A stretch of 64,000 bases of DNA from Bordetella parapertussis (lineage in GTDB: Bacteria > Pseudomonadota > Gammaproteobacteria > Burkholderiales > Burkholderiaceae_C): positions 1 to 64,000 of the forward strand of contig CAMCTC010000010.1 of NCBI GenBank assembly GCA_945878355.1, written 5' to 3'. The notes under the pieces are model-generated. The model made no database searches and was not told the DNA's origin. It worked only from the letters and a program-made list of their open reading frames with translations. A program made the position numbers and the translations under genes. This document shows positions 44,362-53,755 of the stretch, in pieces; positions within the stretch are counted from its first letter, which is position 1; every line of letters begins with the position of its first letter.

Positions 44362-45237
44362 ATGTCGTCTACCCATTCGCAATCCGCTGGCTGGGGCCGC
44401 AAGGTACTCGGCGTCGCGCAGTGGCTGCGCCGCGACCTGCGCGCCTGCCTGAGCCTGGGCTTTCTGCTGTTTCTGGTCGGGGTCGCGGTGTTCGCGACCG
44501 TGATCGCGCCGCATTCGCCCACCGCGCAGAACGTCAACAACATGCTGCTACCGCCCAGCGGCGACCACTGGCTGGGCACCGATGACCTGGGCCGCGACGT
44601 GCTCAGCCGGCTGATCCATGGCGCGCCCGCCACGCTGTACGCCAGCTTCCTGGCGGTGAGCATCGCCTGCCTGATCGGCATTCCGGTGGGCCTGATCGCA
44701 GGCTTCGTCGGCGGCTGGCTCGACGACGCGATCAGCCGCGTGGTCGACACCTTGCTGTCTTTTCCGGCCATCGTGCTGGCCATCGGTGTGACGGGGGCCT
44801 TGGGCATAGGCCTGACCAACGGCATGATCTCGGTGGGCATCGTGTTCGCGCCGCAGTTGGCGCGCCTGGTGCGCGCCCAGACCCTGATCGTCAAGCAGGA
44901 GCTTTACGTCGACGCTGCCCGCTGCTTCGGCGCCAGCACCGCGCGCATCATCGTCCAGCACATCGTGCCCAATGCGATCCAGCCGGTGATCGTGCAGGTG
45001 ACGCTGCTGCTGGCGGCGTCTTTGTTGGCCGAAGCGAGCCTGAGCTTTCTGGGCCTGGGCGTGCAGCCCCCGCAACCGAGCTGGGGTGCGATGCTGGCGC
45101 GGGCCTACAACTACCTCGAGATCGCACCCGAGCAGATGTACGCGCCAGGCTTCGCGATCTTGCTGACGGCGCTGTCGTTCAACGCGCTGGGTGAATCGCT
45201 GCGGGTGGCGCTCGACCCGACCATGAAGCACCGCTAG
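44362..45237 (+). CDS. ABC transporter permease (DppC-like)
   Basis: The 291-residue permease has an N-terminal membrane segment, then PSGDHWLGTDDLGRDVLSR, the DppC hallmark just before the transport domain, and the EAA loop EASLSFLGLGVQPPQPSWG near the C-terminus. It completes the transporter: two ATPases, one receptor, two permeases. Confidence 0.93.
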   Translation: MSSTHSQSAGWGRKVLGVAQWLRRDLRACLSLGFLLFLVGVAVFATVIAPHSPTAQNVNNMLLPPSGDHWLGTDDLGRDVLSRLIHGAPATLYASFLAVSIACLIGIPVGLIAGFVGGWLDDAISRVVDTLLSFPAIVLAIGVTGALGIGLTNGMISVGIVFAPQLARLVRAQTLIVKQELYVDAARCFGASTARIIVQHIVPNAIQPVIVQVTLLLAASLLAEASLSFLGLGVQPPQPSWGAMLARAYNYLEIAPEQMYAPGFAILLTALSFNALGESLRVALDPTMKHR

Positions 45238-45301
45238 GCAACTCGCCGCGCGTCATGCCTGGCGCAAGAACCGATCAACGTGACCGCGCCTGCGGCGACC
45301 G

Positions 45302-47074
45302 ATGGAGATGCCCGCCATGCCCTTGTCCGCTGTGATGACCCCTGCGCAAGCTTTCGCAAAGATGGTGTCGCAAGGCGATGTCGTGATCGACCGCTTCGAC
45401 GATTGGGTGCGCCAGCAACCCGACAAGCTCTTCATCGACTACGGCGAGGACGACATCAGGCTGAGCTATGCGCAGTTTGCGCGCCAGGCCGACGCGGTGG
45501 CTGCGGGCCTGGTCGCGCAAGGCGCGATCACCGGCGACCGCATCAGCGTGATGACGCGCAACTCGCTGGTCGCCACACTGGTGATGTTCGCCTGCTGGCG
45601 CATCGGCTGCGTCTATGCGCCGGTGAACTTCAACTACAAGGGCAAGCTGCTGAGCTACCAGTTGAACGACACGCTGCCGCGCGTGCTGGTGGTCGGCACC
45701 GACTGCGCCGAGCCTGTGCACGAGGTGCTGGCCGAGACATCGATCGAGGCGCTGCTGGTGCACCGACCTCGGCCTGGAGACCATGATTTCGGCCAGGGCA
45801 AGGTGCCGGCAGGATTTGGCGCCGGCCGCCGCATTGGAGAACTCGCCCAGGTGCTGGCCGATGGGGGCGTGCCAGTGGCGGTGCCGCGTGTGTATTCGGA
45901 CCTGGCCAACATCATCTACACCTCGGGGACGACCGGCCCGGCCAAAGGCGTGCTGCAGAGCTTTCGCTGGATGAACCAGTACTCGCTGGTGATGCGCAGC
46001 ATGAACGGCGCGGACGATGTCATCTACTGCGACCTGCCGCTCTACCACGTGGGCGGCGCGTTCTTCATGATCACGCGTGCGGTCTGGAGCGGCAACACCG
46101 TGAGCCTGTGGGACAAGTTCAGCCCCAACACGTTCTGGGACCGTATTGCGCGCAACGGCTGCTCCACCGCCGTGTTGGTCGACGTGATGATTCCCTGGCT
46201 GATGAGCGCTGCGCCGCGCGCCAGTGATGGCGAAAACACGCTCAACAAGGTCCACATGCAGCCGTTGCCGCTGAACCACCATGCGGTGGCGCAGCGCTTC
46301 GGCATCGACTTCATCACCTGCGGCTTCGGCCAGACCGAGACCGGCATGGGTTGCGCCGCATTGATCGACGAGTTGGGCGATGCCCAAGGCACGCCGAAAG
46401 CGCTGTGGCGCGGGCCGTCCAAGGCCGAAATTCGTGCGGCGATGTCTGCGTTCGGCCTGCCGGTGATCCGCGGCGACCAGCCACTGGCCAAGGGTTTCAT
46501 GGGCCTGCCCTCGCCGCTGCTCGATGCCGCGGTGCTCGACCCGGAAGACAACCAGGTCGCCGATGGCGAGCTGGGCCAGTTGGCCTTCCGTCCGCGCTTT
46601 CCAAGCCTGATCCTGGAAGCGTATTTCAAGAAGCCAGAAGCCACCATCCGCACCCTGCGCAACTGCTGGTTCCACACCGGGGATGCCTGCTATCGCGGCA
46701 AGGACGGCCTGTGGTACTTCGTCGACCGCATGGGAGGATTTTTCCGGGTGCGCGGCGAGAACGTCTCGTCGTACCAGGTCGAGGACCTGATCAACAGCCA
46801 CCCGAAAGTGCGCGCCACCGCCGCCATTCCGGTGCCGGCCGACCAGGGCGATGAGGAGGATGTGGCGGTCTTCGTCGAACTCAAGGACGGGCAGACCATG
46901 AGCGACGACGAACTGCGCGACCATGCGCGCGACGTGATGCCGAAGTACATGGTGCCCAAGCATGTGCGGTTCGTGCCGGCGCTGCCGCTGACCCCGACCA
47001 ACAAGGTCGAGAAGTACAAGCTCAAGCAGCAGCTGATGGCTGAGCTGGGCAAGGCGCCACGGACTGTGGCGTGA
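45302..47074 (+). CDS. Acyl-CoA synthetase, CaiC-like (AMP-forming)
   Basis: It activates a carboxylic acid with ATP and CoA. The 590-residue product (ATG 45302; ATG 45317 has a better-placed GGAG) contains the P-loop YTSGTTGPAKGV, FGQTETGMG, the hinge FRVRGENVSSYQVEDLI and the C-terminal Lys in TNKVEKYKL. Closest in style to crotonobetaine/carnitine-CoA ligases. It follows the ABC transporter by 64 bp and precedes an amidohydrolase by 57 bp; together they suggest import, hydrolysis and CoA activation of one substrate. Confidence 0.88.
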   Translation: MEMPAMPLSAVMTPAQAFAKMVSQGDVVIDRFDDWVRQQPDKLFIDYGEDDIRLSYAQFARQADAVAAGLVAQGAITGDRISVMTRNSLVATLVMFACWRIGCVYAPVNFNYKGKLLSYQLNDTLPRVLVVGTDCAEPVHEVLAETSIEALLVHRPRPGDHDFGQGKVPAGFGAGRRIGELAQVLADGGVPVAVPRVYSDLANIIYTSGTTGPAKGVLQSFRWMNQYSLVMRSMNGADDVIYCDLPLYHVGGAFFMITRAVWSGNTVSLWDKFSPNTFWDRIARNGCSTAVLVDVMIPWLMSAAPRASDGENTLNKVHMQPLPLNHHAVAQRFGIDFITCGFGQTETGMGCAALIDELGDAQGTPKALWRGPSKAEIRAAMSAFGLPVIRGDQPLAKGFMGLPSPLLDAAVLDPEDNQVADGELGQLAFRPRFPSLILEAYFKKPEATIRTLRNCWFHTGDACYRGKDGLWYFVDRMGGFFRVRGENVSSYQVEDLINSHPKVRATAAIPVPADQGDEEDVAVFVELKDGQTMSDDELRDHARDVMPKYMVPKHVRFVPALPLTPTNKVEKYKLKQQLMAELGKAPRTVA

Positions 47075-47131
47075 GTCTGTCATTCCCGCAAGCCCAGATC
47101 AACCGATCAACAATCTGAGGAGAACATCCGC

Positions 47132-48292
47132 ATGGACTACCCGCTGATCTCAGCCGATTCGCACATCACCGAGGCCCCGGATACCTACACCGCGCACATC
47201 GACCGTGCTTGGCGCGACAAGGCGCCGCGCATCGTCTCGACCGAGCACGAAGGCGATGTTTTCCAGATCGACGGCATGGCGCGGCCGATCCAGCTCGGTC
47301 TGGTCGCAGCCGCCGGCAAGCCGCCCGAACAGATCACCAGGGCGGGCGTGAAGTTCAGCGAACTGCACCGAGGTGGCTGGGACCCGGACGCGCGGATGGA
47401 CGATCAGGCGCGAGACGGTGTCTCGGCCGAGATCATCTACCCGACCGTGGGCATGCTGCTGTGCAATCACAGCGACTTCGATTACAAGGCCGCTTGCTTT
47501 GCGGCTTACAACCGCTGGATCGCTGGTTTTTGCGCCAAGCATCCGACCCGGCTGCTGGGCTGTGGCCAGTCGGCGGGCCGATCACCGCAGGAGATGATTG
47601 CGGACTTTCGTGCGATCAAGGCCTTGGGTCTGCGCGGCGTGATGATGCCGGGCAACCCAGCGGTCGAGGACTACGACTCACGCGTCTATGACCCGGTCTG
47701 GGAAGCCGCGATCGAACTCGATCTGCCGCTGTCGTTTCACATCCTGACGACCAAGGACACGGCGAAAGTGCGGGGTCCGCGCATCAACACCTTCCTGTCG
47801 ATCATCCGTGGCAACCAGGACATCATCGGCACGCTGATTTTCGGCGGCGTGTTCCAGCGCCACCCGGCGCTTCGGGTGGTCTGTGTCGAGGCCGACGCCG
47901 GCTGGGTGCCGCATTACCTGTACCGGATGGACCACGCCTACACGCGTCACCGCAATTGGCTGGCGCCCGACGTCAAGCTCGACAAGCTGCCGAGTGAGTA
48001 TTTTTCGGAGCACATCTACACCACCTTCCAGGACGACTGGGTCGCGTTCCGGTCGGCCGATCAGATGAACTGGAAGCGGCTGATGTGGGCCAACGATTTC
48101 CCGCATTCGGATTCGACCTGGCCCTGGTCGCAGCAGATGTTGGCTGAGCAGACGGGACAGCTGAGCCCTGAGCAAAGGCGCGCGATTGTTTGCGGCAACG
48201 TGGCCGAGCTCTACAACATCGACATTTCATTGCTGCCGGCCAACGCCGGGCAGCTGGCGGGCTCATTCCAAGCGGCTGCCACCTCGAGTTGA
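47132..48292 (+). CDS. Amidohydrolase family 2 (TIM-barrel metal-dependent hydrolase)
   Basis: A GAGGAGA ribosome site precedes ATG 47132. The 386-residue protein shows the family opening ISADSHITEAPDTY, LGLRGVMMPGNPA in the barrel, a metal His in LPLSFHIL, VVCVEADAGWVPHYLYRMDH, and the late Asp region MWANDFPHSDSTWPWS. The N-terminal motif is D-S-H-I-T-E, not HxH, as in the decarboxylase/hydrolase branch of this family. Hydrolysis or decarboxylation of an aromatic or amide compound is possible. Confidence 0.88.
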   Translation: MDYPLISADSHITEAPDTYTAHIDRAWRDKAPRIVSTEHEGDVFQIDGMARPIQLGLVAAAGKPPEQITRAGVKFSELHRGGWDPDARMDDQARDGVSAEIIYPTVGMLLCNHSDFDYKAACFAAYNRWIAGFCAKHPTRLLGCGQSAGRSPQEMIADFRAIKALGLRGVMMPGNPAVEDYDSRVYDPVWEAAIELDLPLSFHILTTKDTAKVRGPRINTFLSIIRGNQDIIGTLIFGGVFQRHPALRVVCVEADAGWVPHYLYRMDHAYTRHRNWLAPDVKLDKLPSEYFSEHIYTTFQDDWVAFRSADQMNWKRLMWANDFPHSDSTWPWSQQMLAEQTGQLSPEQRRAIVCGNVAELYNIDISLLPANAGQLAGSFQAAATSS

Positions 48293-48303
48293 TCTGGTGG
48301 GCT

Positions 48304-49476
48304 TCAGGCCGGCTGCGGTTGCAGCCGCAGCCTGGCCAGCCACACCAGCGCCGCGGCCAGCAAGCCGATCGGCAACAGCGAGCCCAGGTTCATCGCGGTC
48401 CAGCCGCCGGTGGTCACCAGTGCGCCTGACGAAAACGAGGTCAGCGTCATCGTCGAGTAAACGCAGAAGTCCAGCGCCGCCTGAGCCCGGGTTTTCTCCT
48501 CGGGCGCCCAGGCCTGGGTGGCCAAGGTGCTGGCACCGATGTAGAGAAAATTCCAGCCCACACCCAGCACCAGCAGCGCGCCCAGGAAGTGCATCAAGTC
48601 CTGGCCGCTGAGCGCGAACAGCACGCAGCCGAGGTTGAGCAGCAAGCCGATGCACATGATCGGCAGCACGCCGAATCGCTTGACCAGCTTGCCGGTGAAG
48701 AAACTCGGCGCGAACATGCCCAGCACATGAAATTCCAGCACCAGCGCGGCGGCGCTGAAGGGGTGGCCGCACTGCGCCATCGCGATCGGCGTGGCGGCCA
48801 TCAACAGGTTCATCACGCCATAGGCGATCGCGCAGCCTGCCGCGGCGATGATGAACACCGGCTGGCGCACGATCTCGGCCAACGGCCGGCCTTGGTGGCC
48901 CACCGAACCTTGGCCGGGCAAGGGCGGGAACGGGATGAAGCACATCAGCACAAGGCTGAGCAAGGCCACGCCCATCAGCACCAGGTAGGCGCCGGCAAAG
49001 GGCTGGCTCATCGCGTCGCGGCTCCAGGTCGCCAGGTTGGGGCCGACCACGCCGCCGATGATGCCGCCGGCCAGCACCCAGGAGATCGCGCGCTCCTTGA
49101 AGTCCGGCTTCACCAGTTCGACCGCCGCAAAACGGTACAGCGAGCCGTTGGCGTTGTAGTAACCGGCCACCAAGGTGGCGCAGGTCAGCAGCCAGAAGTT
49201 GCGCGTCATCGCCGCATAAGCGCAGACCCCGGCGCTGACGATCGCCACGCCCAGACCGATCTGGAAAGTGCGTTGCCGGCCCCAGCGTCGCTGGTGCCGC
49301 GCCACCAGGGCGGTGGCGATCGCGCCGCCCGCAACATAGCCGGTGATCGGCAGCGTGGCCATCCATCCCACGGGCGCCAGCGCCAGCCCGACCAGGCCGT
49401 TGATCGCGACGAAGACGACGTTGTTGACCATCAACAGGCCTTGGCACAGCGTCAACAACAGCAAGCGGGGGTTCAT
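48304..49476 (-). CDS. MFS transporter
   Basis: The 390-residue protein has about twelve hydrophobic segments with the MFS loop pattern (GGAIATALVARHQRRWGRQR between TM2 and TM3). Its ATG overlaps the rsmE stop by 4 bp. It converges on the amidohydrolase gene, ending 12 bp away. Substrate unknown; a link to the catabolic block is possible but the transcript direction differs. Confidence 0.85.
   Translation of the reverse strand: MNPRLLLLTLCQGLLMVNNVVFVAINGLVGLALAPVGWMATLPITGYVAGGAIATALVARHQRRWGRQRTFQIGLGVAIVSAGVCAYAAMTRNFWLLTCATLVAGYYNANGSLYRFAAVELVKPDFKERAISWVLAGGIIGGVVGPNLATWSRDAMSQPFAGAYLVLMGVALLSLVLMCFIPFPPLPGQGSVGHQGRPLAEIVRQPVFIIAAAGCAIAYGVMNLLMAATPIAMAQCGHPFSAAALVLEFHVLGMFAPSFFTGKLVKRFGVLPIMCIGLLLNLGCVLFALSGQDLMHFLGALLVLGVGWNFLYIGASTLATQAWAPEEKTRAQAALDFCVYSTMTLTSFSSGALVTTGGWTAMNLGSLLPIGLLAAALVWLARLRLQPQPA
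48311..48332. terminator. Hairpin at the convergent amidohydrolase/MFS boundary
   Basis: GGCTGCGG (48311-48318), 6-base loop, CCGCAGCC (48325-48332): a perfect 8-bp stem 19 bp after the amidohydrolase stop, inside the 3' end of the MFS gene. It may end the plus-strand transcript. No T run. Confidence 0.4.
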
Positions 49477-50216
49477 GGGGTTTCCAGTGCGGCGACGCAG
49501 GCCAGCAAAGCCAGCGGTGCGGTGTCGGCGCGCAAGACCCGCGCGCCCAGGCTCACCGGCAGGAAGCCACAGCCCTCGGCCAGCGCGATCTCGGCAGCGC
49601 TGAGGCCGCCTTCAGGGCCGCTGAGCGCGGTGATCGCTGCGGTGGTCGACAGGCTTCGCGCCAGCGGCAGCGCGTTGGGCGCCAGGCTCAGCAGCAGCCG
49701 GCGGCTGGCCGACTCGGCCTGTATCGCAAGCCAGTCGCGCAGATTCATCGGCAGCGCGACCCGCGGCACCCGGTTGCGACCGCTCTGCTCGCAGGCTGAT
49801 ACCGCGATTGCCTGCCAGTGCGCGACCTTGCGCTCGGCGCGCTCGCCGGCCAGGCGCAGCACCGACCGCTCGCAGACCAGCGGCTGGAGATAGCTCAGGC
49901 CCAGCTCGGTGGCTTTTTCGACCAGGCCATCCATGCGCTCGTTGGCCGGCATGCCCAGCGCCAGCGTGACCTCGGTGGAGAGCTCACGCTCGACCGCCAG
50001 GTGGACCATCAGGCGAGTGCTGACCGTCTTGCGGTCCATCGCCAGAATCTCGGCCAGCCACTCGCCGCCCCGGCCATCGAACAGCGTGATCTGCTGACCG
50101 GGTTGCAGACGCAAGACCTGCACATGGCGGCTGGCGTTGGCGGGAAGAAGCAGTTCGGCGCCGGCGGCCAGCGCGGTCCCGGCGGGAGGAGGGTCGATGT
50201 GGATGCGGGCGGACAT
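49473..50216 (-). CDS. rsmE: 16S rRNA (uracil-1498-N3)-methyltransferase RsmE
   Basis: The 247-residue SPOUT methyltransferase (ATG 50216) has an N-terminal PUA-like domain (HVQVLRLQPGQQITLFDGRGGEW) and the knotted SAM site with GMPANERMDGLVEKATELGL, LSGPEGGLSAAE and LGARVLRADTAPL. Length matches (about 245). An upstream in-frame extension has no homology. The gene overlaps the MFS gene by 4 bp. Confidence 0.95.
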   Translation of the reverse strand: MSARIHIDPPPAGTALAAGAELLLPANASRHVQVLRLQPGQQITLFDGRGGEWLAEILAMDRKTVSTRLMVHLAVERELSTEVTLALGMPANERMDGLVEKATELGLSYLQPLVCERSVLRLAGERAERKVAHWQAIAVSACEQSGRNRVPRVALPMNLRDWLAIQAESASRRLLLSLAPNALPLARSLSTTAAITALSGPEGGLSAAEIALAEGCGFLPVSLGARVLRADTAPLALLACVAALETP

Positions 50217-50305
50217 GGACGTCAGTGTGCCTGCACAAACCACCCTGGCAAGCGGGCGGTGCCATTGCAGCCCACCAAGCCTCAAGGCTTGCGATGCAGC
50301 GGCAA

Positions 50306-51991
50306 TCAGCGCTTGGCCTCGCGCAGTTCGCGACGCAGGATCTTGCCGACAGTGGACTTGGGCAGGTCGCCGCGGAATTCGATCAACCTGGGCCGTTTGT
50401 AGCCGGTCAGGTTGGCCTCGCACCAGGCCCGAACCTCGGCCTCGGTCAGCGCCGGGCTCTTCCTGACGATCACCACCTTGACCGCTTCGCCGGTCTTCTC
50501 GTCGGCGACGCCGACCGCCGCACACTCGACAACCCCTGGCAGTTGCGACAGAACGTCCTCGATCTCGTTGGGGTAGACGTTGAAACCAGAGACCAGGATC
50601 ATGTCTTTCTTGCGGTCGATGATGCGGAAATAGCCGCGCTCGTCCATCACGCCGATGTCGCCGGTGCGGAAAAACCCGTCAGTCGTCATCGCCTTGGCGG
50701 TTTCATCGGGGCGCTGCCAATAGCCAGCCATCACCTGCGGGCCGCGGATCGCGATCTCGCCCGCGCTGCCTTGCGGCGCTTCGGCACCCTCGTCGTCGAG
50801 CAGCACGAGTTCGGTGCTGGGTATCGGCAAGCCGATGCTGCCGTTGAAAGCACTGCTGTCGACCGGGTTGCAGGTGGCCGAGGGACTGGTCTCAGACAGG
50901 CCGTAACCCTCGCAGATCGGGCAACCGGTCTTGTCCAACCACAAACGCGCAGTGCCTTGGGTCACGGCCATGCCACCGCCGACCGAGATCTTCAGCGCGC
51001 TCCAGTCGACCTTGTCAAAGTCCGGGTGGTTGGCGATCGCCGCGAACAAGGTGTTGACCGCGGGAAAGCTGTGGAAGGGCTGGGCCGCTAGATCTTTCAG
51101 CAGCGCCGGAATGTCGCGCGGGTTGGCGATCAGGATGTTGCAGCCGCCCATGTGCAGGCCCAGCATCATGTTGGCGTTGAAACCGAAGATGTGGTAGAGC
51201 GGCAGCGCGCAGACGGTGACGATCTGCTGGTCGGCCGGGATCTTCTTGAGTGCAGGCTGGTACCAGGCTTCGGCCTGCAGGATGTTGGCAACCAGGTTGC
51301 GGTGCAACAGCACCGCGCCCTTGCTCACGCCAGTGGTGCCGCCGGTGTATTGCAGCACCGCGATGTCGTCGGGGCCGAGCACAACGGGCGCGAAGATCAG
51401 GTGCCGGCCTCGCGCCAGCGCCTCGTTGAAACGCGTGCTGCTCACGCTGGCCGGCAGCGTGAAGGCCGGCACCAGCTTCTTGACCCGTCGCACGACCTGG
51501 TTGACCAGCGTGCCCTTGAACCAGCCCAGCATGTCGCCCATCGCCGCGACCAGCACGGTCTTGATCGGCAAGGGCTCGACCACCTGGGCCAGCACGCCGG
51601 CAAAGTTCTCCAGCACGATGATGGCCTTGGCGCCCGAATCCTTGAGCTGGTGTTCAAGCTCGCGCGGCGTGTACAGCGGGTTGACATTGACCACCACCAG
51701 ACCGGCGCGCAGCACCGCGGCCACCGCCACCGGGTATTGCGGCACGTTGGGCAGCATGATCGCGACCCGGTCGCCGCGCTCCAGGCCCTGGGCTTGCAGC
51801 CAGGCGGCCAGCGCGTGCGACGCCTCGTCGATCTCACTGAAGCGAAACGAGCGGCCCATGAACTTGTAGGCAGTCAGATCGCGGTATCGCTGCAGGCTCT
51901 CGTCGATCAACGCCACCAACGACGGGTAGAGGTCGGTCTTGACCTCTGCCGGCACACCGGCAGGGTATTGCTTGAGCCAAATCTTGCGCAT
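50306..51991 (-). CDS. fadD: Long-chain fatty-acid-CoA ligase (FadD-like)
   Basis: The ATG at 51991 is preceded by GGAGGAATCC, which fixes the start; the product has 561 residues. Motifs are the P-loop LQYTGGTTGVSKGA, GYGLSETSP, TGDIGVMDERGYFRIIDRKKDMIL and the C-terminal catalytic Lys in PKSTVGKILRREL. This is the standard FadD pattern, including the linker VSGFNVYPNEIEDVL. It activates fatty acids for beta-oxidation or lipid synthesis. The gene follows pntB by 151 bp upstream in the reverse sense but is separately transcribed. Confidence 0.94.
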   Translation of the reverse strand: MRKIWLKQYPAGVPAEVKTDLYPSLVALIDESLQRYRDLTAYKFMGRSFRFSEIDEASHALAAWLQAQGLERGDRVAIMLPNVPQYPVAVAAVLRAGLVVVNVNPLYTPRELEHQLKDSGAKAIIVLENFAGVLAQVVEPLPIKTVLVAAMGDMLGWFKGTLVNQVVRRVKKLVPAFTLPASVSSTRFNEALARGRHLIFAPVVLGPDDIAVLQYTGGTTGVSKGAVLLHRNLVANILQAEAWYQPALKKIPADQQIVTVCALPLYHIFGFNANMMLGLHMGGCNILIANPRDIPALLKDLAAQPFHSFPAVNTLFAAIANHPDFDKVDWSALKISVGGGMAVTQGTARLWLDKTGCPICEGYGLSETSPSATCNPVDSSAFNGSIGLPIPSTELVLLDDEGAEAPQGSAGEIAIRGPQVMAGYWQRPDETAKAMTTDGFFRTGDIGVMDERGYFRIIDRKKDMILVSGFNVYPNEIEDVLSQLPGVVECAAVGVADEKTGEAVKVVIVRKSPALTEAEVRAWCEANLTGYKRPRLIEFRGDLPKSTVGKILRRELREAKR

Positions 51992-52142
51992 CGGATTCCT
52001 CCAGGGCATGGTCGATTCTGGCTCAGGGCTGACGGGGGCGGTCTCAGGGCATTCGCTAGCCGCGACGGGGAAGATGCAAAAAAAGAGGCCGGCGATGCCG
52101 GCCTTCGTCACGGGGTCAGACGCTGTCGCGCCGACCCAGCCG

Positions 52143-53579
52143 CTACTCGATCGCCTTGACCATGTCCTCGACCACCTTCTTGGCGTCGCCGAAGACCATC
52201 ATCGTCTTGTCCATGTAGAACAGCTCGTTGTCCAGACCGGCGTAGCCAGCGGCCATCGAACGCTTGTTGACGATGATGGTCTTGGCTTTGTAGGCCTCCA
52301 GGATCGGCATGCCGTAGATCGCACTGCCCTTGATGTGGGCCGCAGGGTTGACCACGTCGTTGGCGCCCAGGATGATCGCGACGTCGGCCTGGCCGAACTC
52401 GCCGTTGATGTCCTCCATCTCGAACACCTGGTCGTAAGGCACTTCGGCCTCGGCCAGCAGCACGTTCATGTGGCCTGGCATCCGTCCGGCCACTGGGTGG
52501 ATCGCGTACTTCACCGTGATGCCTTTCTCGGTGAGCTTGGCCGCGAGCTCCTTGACGGCATGTTGTGCGCGGGCGACCGCCAAGCCGTAGCCGGGCACGA
52601 TCACCACGGTCTCGGCATTGCCGAGCACGAAAGCCGCGTCGTCGGCGCTGCCGGTCTTGACCGGCCGCGCCTCCGCCGTGCCGGTGGCCGCAGCACTGGC
52701 CTCGCCACCGAAACCGCCGCCAATCACGTTGAAGAACGAGCGGTTCATCGCCTTGCACATGATGTAGCTCAGGATCGCGCCCGATGAGCCCACCAAGCTG
52801 CCGGCAACGATCAGCATCGCGTTGTTCAGCGAAAAGCCGATCCCGGCCGCCGCCCAGCCCGAATAGCTGTTGAGCATCGACACCACCACCGGCATGTCGG
52901 CGCCACCGATAGGGATGATCAAGGTCACGCCCAGCACGAAGGCCAGCACCAGCATCGCGAAGAAGAAGCTGTTGCTGCTGGCACTGTCGCCGCTGACCAT
53001 GAACGCCAGCCCCAGCCCCAGCGTGCCCAGGCCGAGCAACAGGTTGAGCTTGTGCTGGCCGGCAAACTGCACCGGCGCACCCTGGAACAGCCTGAACTTG
53101 TAGGTGCCGCTGAGCTTGCCGAAAGCGATCACCGAGCCGCTGAAGGTGACGGCACCGATCGCCGCGCCGAGGAACAGCTCGAGCCGGTTGCCGGCCGGAA
53201 TCGCCACGCCTTTGTCGACGATGCCGAAGGCATGGGGCTCGACCACCGCAGCCACCGCAATGAAGACCGCGGCCATGCCGATCATGCTGTGGAAGAAAGC
53301 CACCAACTCGGGCATCTTGGTCATTTCGACCGTCTTGGCGCGCCAAGCGCCGTAGGCGCCGCCTGCCACCAGGCCGAGCAGCACCCAGCCCATGCCGGTC
53401 GCGCTGCCCGGCGAAAGTTTGACGATCAGCGCGGCCGTGGTCAGCACCGCGATCGTCATGCCGATCATGCCGAACAGGTTGCCGCGGATCGAACTGGTGG
53501 GGTGCGACAAGCCTTTGAGCGCCTGGATGAAGCAGACGCTGGCGACCAAGTACAGCAGCGTGACGAGGTTCATGCTCAT
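52143..53579 (-). CDS. pntB: NAD(P) transhydrogenase beta subunit
   Basis: It couples proton translocation to hydride transfer between NADH and NADP. From ATG 53579 (alternative 53573) it has 478 residues: about nine membrane segments, then the NADP-binding domain III (about 290-478) with VIVPGYGLAVARAQHAV, VAGRMPGHMNVLLAEA and GANDVVNPAA. Its ATG overlaps the stop of a 59-residue frame by 4 bp, which is in turn coupled to pntA2. Confidence 0.95.
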   Translation of the reverse strand: MSMNLVTLLYLVASVCFIQALKGLSHPTSSIRGNLFGMIGMTIAVLTTAALIVKLSPGSATGMGWVLLGLVAGGAYGAWRAKTVEMTKMPELVAFFHSMIGMAAVFIAVAAVVEPHAFGIVDKGVAIPAGNRLELFLGAAIGAVTFSGSVIAFGKLSGTYKFRLFQGAPVQFAGQHKLNLLLGLGTLGLGLAFMVSGDSASSNSFFFAMLVLAFVLGVTLIIPIGGADMPVVVSMLNSYSGWAAAGIGFSLNNAMLIVAGSLVGSSGAILSYIMCKAMNRSFFNVIGGGFGGEASAAATGTAEARPVKTGSADDAAFVLGNAETVVIVPGYGLAVARAQHAVKELAAKLTEKGITVKYAIHPVAGRMPGHMNVLLAEAEVPYDQVFEMEDINGEFGQADVAIILGANDVVNPAAHIKGSAIYGMPILEAYKAKTIIVNKRSMAAGYAGLDNELFYMDKTMMVFGDAKKVVEDMVKAIE

Positions 53580-53755
53580 TGTTTGTTCTCCCGCTGCGCC
53601 AGCCGCGACTGTGCGAAAGCGGTGGCGAGGCCGCCGACCACGATCGCGATCCACAGGCGGTACTCACCGCCGACCTGCAATTGCTGGAGCACCAGCACCG
53701 TGGGGACTGAGGTGGCCAGAAAGACGACCACTGGGGCCCAGAGCGAGGCCTTCAT
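53576..53755 (-). CDS. Small membrane protein within the pnt operon (59 aa)
   Basis: ATG 53755 overlaps the pntA2 stop (53752-53754) and the stop overlaps the pntB ATG (both ATGA-type junctions). The 59-residue product begins MKASLWAPVVVFLATSVPTV and has two hydrophobic stretches (about 5-24 and 34-47) around LQVGGEYRLW, ending in a charged tail SRLAQRENKQ. I do not recognise the family. The coupled position between two transhydrogenase subunits suggests a small accessory subunit or simply translational linkage. Confidence 0.7.
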   Translation of the reverse strand: MKASLWAPVVVFLATSVPTVLVLQQLQVGGEYRLWIAIVVGGLATAFAQSRLAQRENKQ

